Source of the DNA: Trichinella spiralis
Lineage: Eukaryota; Nematoda; Enoplea; Trichinellida; Trichinellidae
Direction: 5' to 3'
Assembly: GCA_000181795.3 (NCBI GenBank)
Contig: CM012955.1
Span: forward strand, 8,064,687 to 8,128,686
DNA: 64,000 bases
The notes beneath the pieces are model-generated. The model was not told the DNA's origin. It did not search any database and was given only the letters and a program-made list of their open reading frames with translations. Both the position numbers and the translations under genes were made by a program. Shown here in pieces: positions 1 to 15,559 of the stretch. Position 1 is the first letter of the stretch. Each line of letters opens with the position of its first letter.

Positions 1-18
1 TTAATCATTTTCCTTCAG

Positions 19-1390
19 CATTAACAGGAAGTAAGCACCGACATTCTGCACAACTGTCTGAAGCAGCTAATGTTGATCGATCAGACAGTGCACGCAAAAA
101 AGATAGCCTTTTCAGCGGTGATGTGTTAACAAAAGACAATATTCACGTGAGAATTATTTCCTATGTTTTTTTAATATAATTCTATGGCAGTTATTCTTCA
201 GAGTGGAAAAGCAACGTTGACAGCATCGAAAATTGATCGTAGAAATGTAGAAAGTGGTGATCACTTTAACGCTGACGTTCAGAGCAGCAGGTTAGTGCAA
301 ATAATGTAAAAAATTAATAAATTTCTCACAGTGAGTGCACAAATTTAGTTCAAAATCAAGTTCCAAACCGTCATATTTAAATTTATCTCCAACATATATC
401 TCGTGCAGCACAGCACGATCTACTCCATCACAATGCAGCAGCCCTGATAGAACTTTTGCTAAGTAAGTTTTAACTAGTCTATTTATCATTCAATGCTAAT
501 TTCAAGTTAAATTGTTTTCATTACTTTATTCCATATTTAATGTACTATCTGTTGCTTGACACTTTAAATTATTTTGCTATTTTATAGTCAAATTGATTCA
601 GAATCATCGAGTATAGATAGTGCTGAACTGGAACACGATTCTGATACTGGAATGGTATGCAGTTTTCAATTAGCGAGAGTTTCTTAATGCATACTTCGTT
701 TAGGAAAGCATGTCTAGTGCTGAAACATCAAATTTTAAACATCTAGCTTGCATGGCTTGGAAAGATTCACCGGAAAAATCTTGTCTGACATTCAATAAGG
801 ACAATAAAGACAAATGTGCAGGTTAAATGAAGATTATATTTTGCTTACTTCTATAATATAATCGACTTTGCTATTTATTGTTAGTGATATTAATTGATAA
901 TAGAAAGTCTGCTTTAAACCATAAAACTAAAATCCAACTTTTAAAAGTTATATTATATATATATATATATGAATTAAATATTTACTTCATTTAGACTTTC
1001 AAAAGCTTCAAGAATTGTTGCAGGAAATGTCGAAGTTGAAAAATGAAAAACTGGACCTTCTTCGTCAAAATGTGGTGAGGATTTACTTTGACCAATTGAA
1101 AAAGAATTCATACTTTCAATTTCTTAAAATTCAAAATCTACCATACAGTTTTCGCTTTTAACTTAAAAATACAACATTTTTACGCAATAAAATTGAGAAA
1201 AAATGAAATACTTCAAACATACATCATAGCTGTTTGATGAAAAATAATTTAGAGTTGCAAAAGTGATATCAAAAAGCTGAAAAAAAGAGAAACTCAAATG
1301 TCAGCCGAATTGGAAGCAGCCTATGATGAAATAAACAAATTACAGCAGCTGTTGAAATTTTCGACAACGGATCGAAATCAACAAATGTAA
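19..1390 (+). CDS. C-terminal part of a coiled-coil protein (5' truncated)
   Basis: Six exons chain in phase: 19-146, 202-290, 588-654, 704-821, 995-1074 and 1253-1390, ending in TAA. They give 206 residues of an open-ended protein whose start lies left of the window. The first four exons are polar, rich in Ser/Asp/Glu and probably disordered. The last two form a Lys/Glu/Leu heptad-like coiled coil of about 65 residues (LQELLQEMSKLKNEKLDLL, then KLKKRETQMSAELEAAYDEI). Introns are 49 to 297 nt. I do not recognise the family. The coiled-coil tail suggests an oligomerising, cytoskeletal or vesicle-tether type protein, but that is only inference. The acceptor at 201 is preferred over the one at 190 because only it keeps the frame. 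Confidence 0.6.
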
Positions 1391-3488
1391 AGTTTACTGA
1401 ACTTTAAATTTCCAATTGCCGTCTAATGATAAAAGCTGTGTCAGAGGGGATTTTCAGTTACTAATTACATATATATATATATATATTTATATTTATTTAT
1501 TTATTCATTTGTTTATAAAATATCGAATGATACGTGCGTGTTTTTACTTTGACAATCGACAAACTCATGTACATTATAAAAGAATTAATACAAAAAATGT
1601 TTGGCAGAAAAAATATGAAACAAATAATCTGAAGGGTAAATTCAACTGTCCATCTGTTTGATCTGCTCTGCTTTTGTTGTTTTCCATTTACAAGCGCTAC
1701 ATACTAGCTACAAGTCTGTTGTTCAAAGTGACACTTTTTGCTGAGTTATTTTGCTGTATGTGAATGAGTAACAACTCCTTACAACAAAACATAATCTATC
1801 TGGTGACAAGACAAACCAAGTAAAAAAGAAATATCTTAAATAAGAAATATTTTCATTCAGAATTCAATATTAATGCATATTTAGAATAATCTAAAATAAT
1901 AACGATGAAAAAAATATCTAACACATGCATAGCAGTCGTTTCTAGCAAAGGACTCCCAGTAGCTGATTTCGAATGTCAACAGCAAACTTACACAATTATT
2001 ACATTCACATAAATAAGCAAATTGCAAAGCTTCTGCCTAAACAAGCAGCTTTTGCCATCCTAATATTAATAATGTATAGATGAATAAATCAGTGAATGAA
2101 TAAAAAATAAATTAACACCACAGCATTAGCAGCATTTAGTGACTCACATTGGTAGTATTGAATTGCATTAAGTGAAATTAAACATGAATTTGCCAAATTG
2201 AAGAAAAACAGTAACGAAGACAAAATTCATCATAATTAGACATTATACTATATTTATTACGCATTAAACCCGCATTTCAACTAAAATTGTTAACTTTACT
2301 TACCTCGATAATTGCAGCAGTATGCAAGAGCAAGCAGTGAGTTGGTGGTTTCACAGGTAGTTGGTTGGTGATATAAATGATGAATTCTTCTTTTGCATAA
2401 AAGTAAAAAAGGACGTTAAAAGCTTTATTTACTGACAGTATGAATGGAATTCAACAAAAAAAAGCAAATACACACAAAATAAACATGTATATTTTTATTC
2501 GTTGTACCAGTTCACACGTACTTTCGAAGGAGGGCTCCCTATTGTTTTTATACAACGCACCGTGGAAGCCCAGCCAACTCTTAAACGATAAGAACCAGTA
2601 AGCATCATAGCAAGATGAGAAAAGTAATTTTGGTTAAGCTGGTCCAGTCGCCTCTCTGCAGGAAGGAACAAAATAAAATGGTGAAAACATAAAAGTTAGA
2701 AGGGGGGGGAGGGAGGGAAATAATTTATGCGTGCAGATTTCGTCAGGCGAACTAAAACCTGAGATTCGACTATAATCCGTAGCTGAAAGTTACTGCAACC
2801 GTTCAATTATAATATCATCAAAATCGCTTGACGCACTGTATCATGAAAATGTGAAACACTTTTCTCATTGCACAATACACAAAACTTTTGGAAGGGAAAG
2901 TCAAAGAAACAAGATCATTCGAGAGAAAGAGCAAGAACAATTCACATCTGAGAAAAAGAATATACCTACTATATTATTCTCTGCTGATGAGAAGAAAGTT
3001 GAAAAGAAAGAGAAAAAAACAAAAATCAGATCATTGTTCAACGAATTTCACTAATTCACGCCAAACAATAAAATTAATAAAGAAAGAAAACAAAGTTAAT
3101 TTGATAATAAATTTCATCAGTATGGAGAGAATGGAGCAAATGCTACATACATGCACAATGAATGCAACATTGCCGATGACAACACGGGCAGACGAACTAG
3201 CAGCTTGGCAGGCAGAAACGGCAACGACAATAATTCCCACATCAATAAAACAACAAAAAAAAGTAGAAAACAGTCAATTTTGAAATTTGTCCGGCTGCCA
3301 ACTGCAAACTGCATACAAGCAAGTTTGCATTGAAATAGACAAACTTCGAAAAACGAACTTTCTTCTTCTTTTCTTTTTAATGCACAAAAAAGAATTTCAA
3401 CTGAAAAACCAACTAAGAGAGAAGAGAAGAACAAGTGTAGCTGACTTTTCTTGTTTTGGCTTGAAATAATTCAGCAAGGAAAAAATGA

Positions 3489-3489
<1 letters not shown>
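1391..3489. other. intergenic, no supported gene
   Basis: AT-rich sequence between two convergent 3' ends. It holds an AT-dinucleotide run near 1470-1487 and a poly-G/GGGA run near 2702-2718. Several overlapping ORFs on both strands between 2850 and 3470 are Lys-, Asn- or Ser-rich, have no recognisable domain and compete with each other. I see no gene here beyond possible 3' UTRs of the flanking genes. Confidence 0.5.

Positions 3490-3532
<43 letters not shown>
3490..3532. repeat. (ATA)n microsatellite
   Basis: About 14 uninterrupted ATA units, lying just downstream (minus-strand sense) of the stop codon of the NCOA6-like gene. It is probably in its 3' UTR. Confidence 0.95.
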
Positions 3533-3554
3533 GACGAAACAACTGCGCTGCTCG

Positions 3555-6500
3555 CTAACTGCTGCTGCCTACGTTCTGCTGTTGAAGAGATGAGATTTCT
3601 GCCTGCAAGGGCCATTGACACTGACCCTGACCCTGATCCGACAGCAGCTCGACCGAAGTGTCCAGCACCCGGCCTTTAGCAGTGCATGAATCTGATCCTG
3701 AAGCCAGACTGCTCATAGTAGGAAGCAGAGTATTATCATCGGTCGATAGCCTTGATTTCAACTGTTGCTGTTGCTGCTGCTCCTCCTCCTCTTTCTTTTC
3801 CTTCTCCTCCTCCTCCTCCTCCTCCTCCTCCTGCTGCTGCTGCTGATCGTTGCTGCAACGACCTGCTGTTGTCCCTTGTTGCCGTAACAAGCTTGGCTCT
3901 GTGTAATCGTGATCTGACTGGACCGCGTGCAATAAAAAACTGTTGCGATCTGAGAAACAGTCATCCACCATCACACTGGCGGCATTGGTCACCATGCTAG
4001 TCGACTCTGCATGCTGTTGCTGTTGTTCAAAGTTGTCACCGCTTTGGCTGTTGCCCGTTGCCAACTCGTCTTCATTTTTCTTCTCCAATTCCCTAGGCGC
4101 AGGTCCATTACTTAATCGGACATCGACCACTGTCGAGTCTCTTTCGCCATTGGTCATTGTACATTGCCCGTCTACTTCACCTTCGGATGGAACAATATTC
4201 GCAGACAACTGCCCCTTGTCGACCTGCTCTGTAGTACCATCGACATTTGATAAAGTAGAAGACGTGCAATTTGAATCAACAAGGCAGGATGAATCTGAAC
4301 GGCTGAGATCATCAGCTGGCAAAATTGTTCGCGACAAAGATTCTGAATCTTCCCTATTCAGCTGCACTGCATCAGTTGGAAGTTCAACGTTCGCGTCGGT
4401 GCTCAACATCTGCTGTTCAGCATTACAATACTCATCTAAAACATCATCGCTCAATTTCATCCCACGACATACGCAACAGAATGAAAACGTCGCAAATTTC
4501 AATTTACAATCAATAAATTGAATCTGAATCAAACATATCAAATTTATTTCATTTACAAAAAAAATCAATCACTACTTCACAAATACAACAAAATCCAAGC
4601 CTACAAATAGCCCTCATTTACAAGCTTGTATTAAAGCACACGTGTGCATGCAACGTCTGAAGAATAAAAAATTCCAAAAGACTGATATTTAAATTATGCA
4701 ACTTCCAAAGTTTACCACCAAGTAGAACTACAGCGTTAGATAATGTCATAAATTAACACTATCCAATGTGCATGCACGTGAAAAATATTTGAAAGATGGA
4801 CCACAAAACTGGGAAGAAATAAACAAAACGACAACTTACCAGTAATATTATTACTATTCGTTCCTGACTGTTCGTCGCTTAAAGCTACTGAATTGGATTC
4901 GAGCTCACCGTGACTTTTCACAGAAGAATCGCTCCCATTATTGTTATTACCATTATCATCATTACTGTATGCTTTCATATCGGAAACGACAGATTGTATC
5001 ACTTCGTCCATGATCGCCTCACGCTTTTCCCTAGCCTGAGAAGAATCATCGTATAACTGCCTGTGCTGCTGACGCTGCTTCAGTGGATGATTGAGCACAG
5101 GAGGGCTTAAGATCTCTTTACGCATTCTTGAACCACCACGACGTCGTTTGGACACCGGCGCTGCAGAGCTTTCGACTTTTCCTGTCAACCAACTGCGGTC
5201 TTCAGAAATATTAACAGATGACGTCTCTGCTGTTCCGTCAGAAAATCCACTTTGCAAAAGCAAACCGACAAGCAATGGGCTGCTGCTTCCAGCACTGATG
5301 CCCGAGTCAGATGTTTTAGCAGAACTCACGGACCGAGACTGTAGCCCATTTCCTGCGCGTGCAGCGGTCTTTCTTTTGTTCGTCTCGTTATTAATGCTGT
5401 TTGAATAACAGTGTCTGAGCAAAGATGTTGCCAGCGAATCCGCTTCGCAAGATTGCCGACGTGTAGCACCAGAAAATGAAGGGATCAATCGCGCATCATC
5501 CTTTCCTACATCGTGTTCCTCATGCTCGCCTCCCACATGAACGGCTAAGATACCAATGGAACGCAGGCAAGACGGTTCCTGAGCGTTCAAACGCTGCAGG
5601 CGTTTCGCCGCTGCAACGGGCAGTTGAAATGAAACCTTTACATTTTTCAAGCGATTTAAGCCTTCATCCACACCAATAGTCCTTTCGCGCTCAGGTATCT
5701 AGAAATGTTCAATCAAAAACTGAATTTCATATTCAATGCACTGCAATATTAAAATTGGCCACTTAATAAAACTAACAATCTCATTTCGTGATAATTCTAT
5801 CTCTCTTTGCTTTCAAATTTATATTTATCAAACACACAAACATATACATATATATATATATACATATATATGTATATATTAACCAAAATTAAACAAAAAT
5901 ACCAGTTAAAATGATCATTTTAAAGCATTACGCAGTACAGTTACTAGAGACATCCATTCTTATTAAAAAGTGAAACAATCAAATATATTACAGTAAAATT
6001 AATTATAAAATCAATTTTAAAAATGCAACAACTTTTTAAACCTCATTATCTAAATGTAACAGCAAATTTTCAAAGATATCAAGGCAGAGTCGAGTTATTT
6101 ATAAATAATAATAAAACACTTTAATTCCACAAAGCATATAATATTATCGTATATTATAATAATATTACATATATTATAATATAAAAGGAACTTAAAATAA
6201 AAAAGACAGTAATAATAAGTAATAACAAAAGACAGCAATGACGATCAAGTTTGTTTAATTAATATTCTACAGTATGAATCTCATGGTCAAACAACTGGCC
6301 TAAATTTTACAAATAAACAAAGTTAAATGACAATATCGGATACCACACCAAGAAACAAATTAGAGAAAATTAAAAATTGATAGAAAATTTCAGACAGTGT
6401 TCATTTCGTAACTTAAACAAATATCAGAATTAGGAATTTCATTTTTTCACAATAACATTCAATTTGCTGTTGTTCATTATTTAAGTAACTTACTTTCTAT

Positions 6501-7940
6501 ATAATCCTAATTTGTAATTAAAACTACGAAACCATCTATGCAATCTTATATACACTAAGAAGATCTATGAGTATCTTGTATACACTATTAAAGAACAATT
6601 ACAAAATACGAAAGTGTAATTTCTCCAACTTATAAGCAATCAGAACATTCAGAATTAAATTTTTTTTATAGCCAACATTAACAATAACATAAATAAACAA
6701 TTCCAAAGAATAACAATTCAAGTCTTTAATTTAAAAATGTGTAGGAAATATTAATAACCATGCATATAAGCTATACGAAATATTAGTAAAAATAAAGAAT
6801 TTGTAAATGATTCTGAAGCAAACTGAAGCAGATAAACGTTGTCAATGCATTATGAGAAAAATTAATTTTCATAATTGCGAAAATTAATCGCTCAAAACTC
6901 AGTTAAGCTTCTTGATAACAAGAGAAAATGCATTTTAAACTTTACTGAAAAAATGAGATCGTTATTTCAAAATAAAGTACTAACAGATAATAAAATTTCA
7001 TAATCTTAAAATTTCAAAATCACTGAATACTTTTTTGCGTTTTTTAAATAATTATATTCTACATAAAACAATATAATGGTACAAATATTTCATTAATGCA
7101 GAGTGGTGTAAGGAAGTCTAAAAGTGCACATGTTCTCTCTCGTCAACTTTATCCAACATAAACTTCCAGCAGATGCTGATTCCAGACATCTTTACTTCAG
7201 CTAATAAATTTCATTAAACCCTCACTAACCTTTATCCATGTCAAGTCAGAATTCCTGCTTGAAAAAGAAAACAATGAATAACGTGAACTCTAAATGTTTT
7301 TCAAATTTTCATGATGCTTTATGTTAGAAAATGAATTTCACCGATTCAATTTTTTCCCATACACCTTAATATATTTAAAACTAATAAATGTGTGAAAATA
7401 ATATATTCTTTCAAAAAGTATATGAATGAATAAGTATTCACAATGTAAATAATTCGGCCATTAAAAGATGAAATTGACAGAAAAATGTAAACAAGCATGT
7501 CTAATTATAGCAGTGCTTAAAAAGTTAAAAACTGTGCCATGTAAAATGTGCATTATTGGGTTGATAACGAAGGAAAATAAATAGAACAAAATAAATGGAA
7601 GTATAACAGACGGATGGAAATAAAATGTCAACTTTTTGAATCAAAAAGCTTCCTTAGATATCAACAACAACATACCGCACACCTAACAATTTTAATATAA
7701 ACCACAAAAACTAATATCACTGCAACTGATATATTATTATATTAAAGAAATTTAAAAATTTCACCGAACACATTTTAAAAAGTGCCTTAAAACAGTCATT
7801 TCTTCAATAAAACAACGAAATCCACATTCTGCAACACATATTATAAGGACAATATCGCAAATTTGAAGAGACAAAACAAGAAATTAGCAAAACAGTCTCT
7901 TTAATATTATCAAATTGAAATTAAAATAACTCACCTGCAT
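3555..7940 (-). CDS. NCOA6-like nuclear coactivator, polyQ/polyE-rich
   Basis: Minus-strand exons 5698-4840 and 4435-3555 are well supported. A 5' exon ending at 7935, contributing Met-Gln from ATG at 7940, fits in phase but is tentative. The model gives 581 aa, far shorter than vertebrate NCOA6 (about 2000). Residues ~20-60 (NVKVSFQLPVAAAKRL, then SIGILAVHVGG) resemble the N-terminal conserved region of NCOA6 (TRBP/ASC-2), and a PLLVGLLLQ motif at ~143-151 contains an LxxLL nuclear-receptor box. Then follow a basic KRRRGG stretch and a Ser/Asp/Glu-rich tail with polyQ-polyE-polyQ. Known family role: a scaffold coactivator in the MLL3/4 histone methyltransferase complex. The N-terminal helix of the vertebrate domain was not found, so more 5' exons may lie in the 2.2 kb intron. 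Homology is from memory; the domain call is moderate. Confidence 0.62.
3766..3846 (-). repeat. CAG/GAG repeat coding polyQ-polyE-polyQ
   Basis: On the minus strand, a CAG run, a GAG/GAA/AAG run and a second CAG run sit inside the last exon of the NCOA6-like gene. They encode Gln5, a Glu/Lys-rich block and Gln6. Opposite-strand ORFs here (polySer, polyCys, polyPro) are shadows of this repeat. Confidence 0.9.
5699..7934 (-). other. large putative intron of the NCOA6-like gene
   Basis: AT-rich sequence with a TA-rich run near 5840-5880 and no ORF of note. It lies between the well supported second exon and the tentative first exon. At about 2.2 kb it is one of the larger introns of the window. 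Additional short coding exons could hide here, because the vertebrate family has about 40 more N-terminal residues of the conserved domain. Confidence 0.4.
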
Positions 7941-8050
7941 GAAGCAAAATTGGAAATGAGATGGTGGAAAGAGTCAACAACACTGCCTCAATGTTAGAAC
8001 TGTCTTCCAAACAAAACAGCTTCATCAGAAATGGATCAGCATTAATAACA

Positions 8051-10663
<2,613 letters not shown>

Positions 10664-11904
10664 TTGATCAAAAATTATAATCAACAGACAAACCGACCAT
10701 ATTGTTAATTAAAAACAAATTATATTGACAAAACATTGCATTATTGTCACAAAGAATAAGTCACTCCTATTAATGCCATTTGTAAGTCAGTTGTCAAACT
10801 GTCTATGAAAAAACTCACATTTGGCATTTTCATTCGGATTTTAATCACAAATGACGTTTGTCCTTTTAGGAAATAAAACTGAAAATATTAATGTTTTTCA
10901 ATTTCAGCTGATGACTCAACGGCAAAATGACTTGCTAAGACACGGTGAGTAGAGAAATTAAATACTTTCATTGAAATTTATGATTCCACTTGTACGAGGA
11001 ACTGCTAATTCGATACTTAAGTAAATGAGCAAATCGTCAGCATGTTTCGTGAAGTTGACTGACCTAAACCTATAAATGGAGTACAGTGACCCGTTCGTTT
11101 CTCTTCAACAGATCAACAACTACAAATCTGTTCTCACTGTAGGACGATCGGTATAGATATCACTATTTCATTCACCAATCCAAGTCTACAGATAATGAAT
11201 GAGCAGCAAATTGCCAAGAAAGAAGCAAAAACAAATAAATGTTCGTGCATATCTAGCCCCTCCATTAACGTACAACCTAACCGATCGCACGACAAACACT
11301 TCCATAAATACGGTAACTAGCTGATATACTGTATGTAATGGAAAGTAGGTTCTATGATAAAAATGAAATATTGTGAACATCACGTTTATTATAAATTTTT
11401 AATAATTTCCTTTAATATTGAAAATATTTTTCGGCATAATATTTAACAACTTGGCAAAATTTAACACTAACTCATAAAATTTCACTAATTTACTTGGATG
11501 AAAGAAAACATTTCTCGTTGAAAATGATTTCGCAATAATTAGTCAAAAAGAATTATTTTCAACTAATTTTATTATAAAAAATAAAAAACACAGATCTCGA
11601 TAGACAAGCAAGTATTAATATCACATCCTATTACAATGATCATAATAATGGACGTGTTTAAAACGGAAAAAGTATCAATTTCGTTGGTCATGCGGGAAAA
11701 ATTGCTCATGAAATGTAAAAAACAGCAAACACTATACGCGTACATGTTAAACTGAAAAAAATATTGGTTATATTAGAGCCTATGAAGGAGGCAATCAATC
11801 ATCAACTTCGTAGAGCATGTGTAAAAAGTTGTTGAACAAAAAATTATAATTATGGCATAAAATTGTTTATATATTTAAGAATATTCATTTGTTGCTGCTT
11901 GTTT
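10664..11904. other. convergent intergenic region, PDE6D / SK channel
   Basis: AT-rich, with some GC-richer sequence near 11040-11380. A short stretch near 10908-10944 (CAG acceptor, open to a GTGAG donor) could be an exon but matches nothing I know. Mostly expected to be 3' UTR and spacer. Confidence 0.4.
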
Positions 11905-14900
11905 CTACGATGGTGACCGGGCATTGGAAGCAAGTTGATTTCCAGCAGAATTCAGAAGTTGGATTGTTTTGCATAATGACTCTATACGATTCAGAATAAC
12001 TTCTTGAGTTTTTTTCATATCAAATACAGCTTCGTGCATCGTTTTTTGCATTTTCGCTACATCAACAAGAGCATTTCCTTCTTCACTTGTCTTCCTTTGC
12101 TCCCACTTTATACGCTTAAAACTAAAATTTTTAAAATTACTTCTTTTTCCTTTATCATTATGTAACTACTGCAAAGTATATATCTTACAACGCCTGAACT
12201 GCATAATATAATATAATGTAATATGCTTGTGCGTGTGCATGTAACTTTACTATAATATACATATTTCACTTACTCATTTATGGCAAGTAAAAATTTCTTT
12301 TGATAATTGCGTAATTTGATAGCATCATGTGAAGACTTCCCGTGGCTGTATCGATGAATGAACCATCTATTCTGAAGTACCTTTGCCGCAATATTTTTGC
12401 ACTAAAGTTAAAAAATCGTCACTGAATGCTAATTTTATGGAAACACTTTCCCACCTGTCGACTTAGCTTCGATTCAGACATGAAATTGTTTACTTGTTTT
12501 TCTGCTCTTGTCAGTTCCATTTGACGGCTGATGACAGCGATCAAAGCAGAAGACACACCAGCTCCCTTAAGTAGAATTTTCAATAAAAAACTTGCAATTT
12601 ATTACAATCTTGACAAATAGCATATATTTATAAACAGCATTCACCTGTTCTCTTACAACTTCATGTATTCATTCATAAATGCACCACTTTTAAATTTCAA
12701 CAAAATAAAAATTTCCTTCAATGCTTGCTTATATAACACGAACATTGATATATATAATTATGAATAATTTTAATATAATAAAATAGTCGCTAATGTTGAT
12801 CAAAGCAGTTGAAAAACCTATAAAACATTCGAAAAAATGCTTTATTAGCAAGTCTATTTAATATTTATTGTTGAAATAAATTTGAAAAAACTGTAAACAA
12901 TATTCTAATTCAATTTAAAATTAAAACAATAAAAAATGCTTTACAATAATTCCAGTTGTTATGGACACACCACGGCCGCAGTAAGTAGTAGGTGTAACGT
13001 CGCCGTATCCAATAGACAAGAAAGTAATGATGACAAACCAAATTGAATTAGAATACAAATATTCGTCATGATTTCCATTGAATCTGAAGTTATAAATGCA
13101 CGATTTAAACAGAAAGGCATAATTTACTAATTATTTCAAGAAGTTCTGAAAAAGTAATAAAAGAATTGTATGAATTAAATCTATTCAGTCTGAAACATTA
13201 ATGAAATTTTATTTTGAAGTATTTCATTTTCATCATATCTATTTGCTTAGCTAATAAAATATTCATTAATTATAACAACAACAGTGTTCCCATATAACTA
13301 ACTAACTACATTCGTGTTAATGTTGAAATTCTGCACATATTATATAAAGAGGCTTTAGTATAAAATCAGAACGTAATAGAATAGCGCTTTAATAAACTGA
13401 AATTTCATAAAACTTGCCTTTCACACTGCCTGAACATCCATGCCATTACCAGCCAAAGCACTCCAGTAAATAATAGTAACACTTTAATAGGATTTTCGTA
13501 CATTAATGACTTTAAGATGAAAGCAAAATCCACTGTTATTCTATTCAACGCGGCAATGCTTCTTGTAGCTGCATCTTGAAACTGCTTGCTCCGGAGGGCC
13601 ATAAAACGCCCCAGCAAGTACAAACGACAAACCATAAGTACTGATAAAATAGCATTTAACGGTGCCTTTACTGATTCCGTCGTAAGACGATCTTCTTTCA
13701 CAACCGTCCAATCGATCATTATATCAGCTGAAAATAGACATTTAAATGAATGAATAAATGAATACATTTTCTGATCAATTTCCAGTTTAAAATTTCAAAT
13801 CTTCATTATGTGAAAAAATCAAATTGAACAGTTTCGATAAAATACAGTCCTGACAAGCGTAATAAAAAAAATTAAACACTTGAAAATAAGCACTACTTTT
13901 TCTATTTTTTGTTTTTTCTGAAATTTCTGCCTCACTGTATTTGTCAAAGTCGTACCTGGAAGAGGAACCACAGAACAGATGACAATTTCCGTTGCAAGCT
14001 GAATTATTTGGCCAGTGGTTAATGCAACACGCCAATCATCTGCACCAGTGCGATTCAATGAAATCTGAAATGAAATATCACACATGAAGAAAGGGATTTA
14101 CTAATTAAGTATAATAAAGAATACATAGTAAAGTGTAATACCTGAATTTGAGTAGAATGATACAAAACTATTCCCACAATCAAGGCCACTGTCACTCCCA
14201 TACTGATGCAGTTGCAAACTATTGACAGTATTGAAAACTATAAAGCAAAGTAGCACTTTCAGATGATCCTCATGTGCAAACATATTTATATGCAATAAAT
14301 ATATGATGTAAATTGTTTTTATATGTCTCTTCATGATTTGTTGATCAGTTGCTTGCTAAAAACTTATTTTTTAGAAATTACAAAATAATACGCGCAATAA
14401 GGTATAAGAATGAAGGTATTTTAAAGTAAATAATGAATAACAAGCACTATTCTTCAACAGTAATATAACAAACATTACCGCACAATAGCTCATTAAACTA
14501 AAATGTAAACTTGAAAAATTAAGAAAATACACAGTTAGTTAATAAAATAGTATTTCTGAAGCAAAACAAATTTATTTGCTGCATGAGGTTTTCTGATTTT
14601 TGCAATTAAAGAATACTAATGAAGTGCTACAAATAAGAAAACATGATAAAAGTAACATAAACAAAAAAAATACTAAAAAGTTTGCAGTTATATTAATTCA
14701 AGCTTATTTTAACTTTCTGATGTACATGTAAAGATCAACTTAGAAACACAGGCCTGAAAATGGAAACTGATGCTTTATATGCTTAATTAATAAACAGTGC
14801 AGTATTGCTTTTTGGGATAAATGAATCAAGTATCGGAATGAAATGAACTTACATAAGTGGTGTTGTGGAATTCATTTTCTATGACAACAACGCCAATGCC

Positions 14901-15559
14901 CACTAAAGCTAGCAGAAAACAATAGTCATTGATACGAATTCGTCTATAGAAGAGCATTTTCCGTCGACGCAGTCGTGCTGTCCAATCACTTTCCAAGGAT
15001 AATTTTGTATCGCTGAAGAAAGTTCTACTTTCTGGTTCTGCCTCATTTATAGATTTCAGCGCAAGATCAGTAGCATTGGAAGCTTTATTACGCAGTGACT
15101 GTCTACTATCGCTGTGCTTTTTGAGCAAACTTTTGAAAACTTGCTGTCCACCAATAATGCGCATGTATTCATTGCTGACCTCATAAAGCGGATTCCGTTC
15201 CTCAGGATGCAAATGCGCCGTACCCAAAGTAGGAGAAGATAGAGATTGTCTTTCCGTTTCCACGCTATTGCAATTTTCTTTTGATGATGAACCAGGCAAT
15301 TCTGCTTCTAGCTCTTCACTGTATGCCGCAGGATTTTCATCTTTATCTAACGCTAAACTAAAGTATCGCACATTTCGCCCAGGGCTTTTATCGATGTCAT
15401 CTAAATTACACACAAATTATAAATAATTTCCAAAAACCATATTGCATATAAATAATACAAACCATAGTCAGCAGATGGAGTTTTTCCCCCAAATAACACT
15501 TGCTGAGGTCTGCTCAATTGATGACCAGACGTATTTTTTACAACGCTTTTGTTGCTCAT
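11905..15559 (-). CDS. KCNN: small-conductance Ca2+-activated K+ channel (SK/KCNN)
   Basis: Nine minus-strand exons: 15559-15463, 15400-14853, 14237-14142, 14064-13956, 13727-13418, 13083-12945, 12565-12455, 12401-12274 and 12121-11905 (584 aa). A cytoplasmic N-terminus of ~185 residues is followed by S1 ([17 protein letters not shown]), S2, S3-S4 with the GADDWR loop, S5, pore helix with selectivity filter SIGYGD at ~410-415, S6, and the calmodulin-binding domain at ~471-545 ([13 protein letters not shown], then KFLLAIND, KWEQRKT and ALVDVAKMQ). A C-terminal coiled coil closes the protein. Known role: a tetramer with constitutively bound calmodulin that opens on cytosolic Ca2+ and drives after-hyperpolarisation. 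The intron after exon 5 (13417-13084) uses a GC donor with the strong AG|GCAAGT context. ATG at 15559 is chosen because a pyrimidine-tract CAG sits 4 nt upstream. Codons and phases close throughout. Confidence 0.94.

Noticed and set aside
2851..3469. Cluster of overlapping ORFs up to 131 aa
   Set aside because: Lys/Asn/Ser-biased, overlapping on both strands, no recognisable motif; probably 3' flank of neighbouring genes.
3658..4521. Plus-strand ORFs rich in Ser, Cys or Pro opposite the NCOA6-like gene
   Set aside because: They are antisense readings of the CAG/GAG repeats and of a coding exon with a coherent minus-strand frame.
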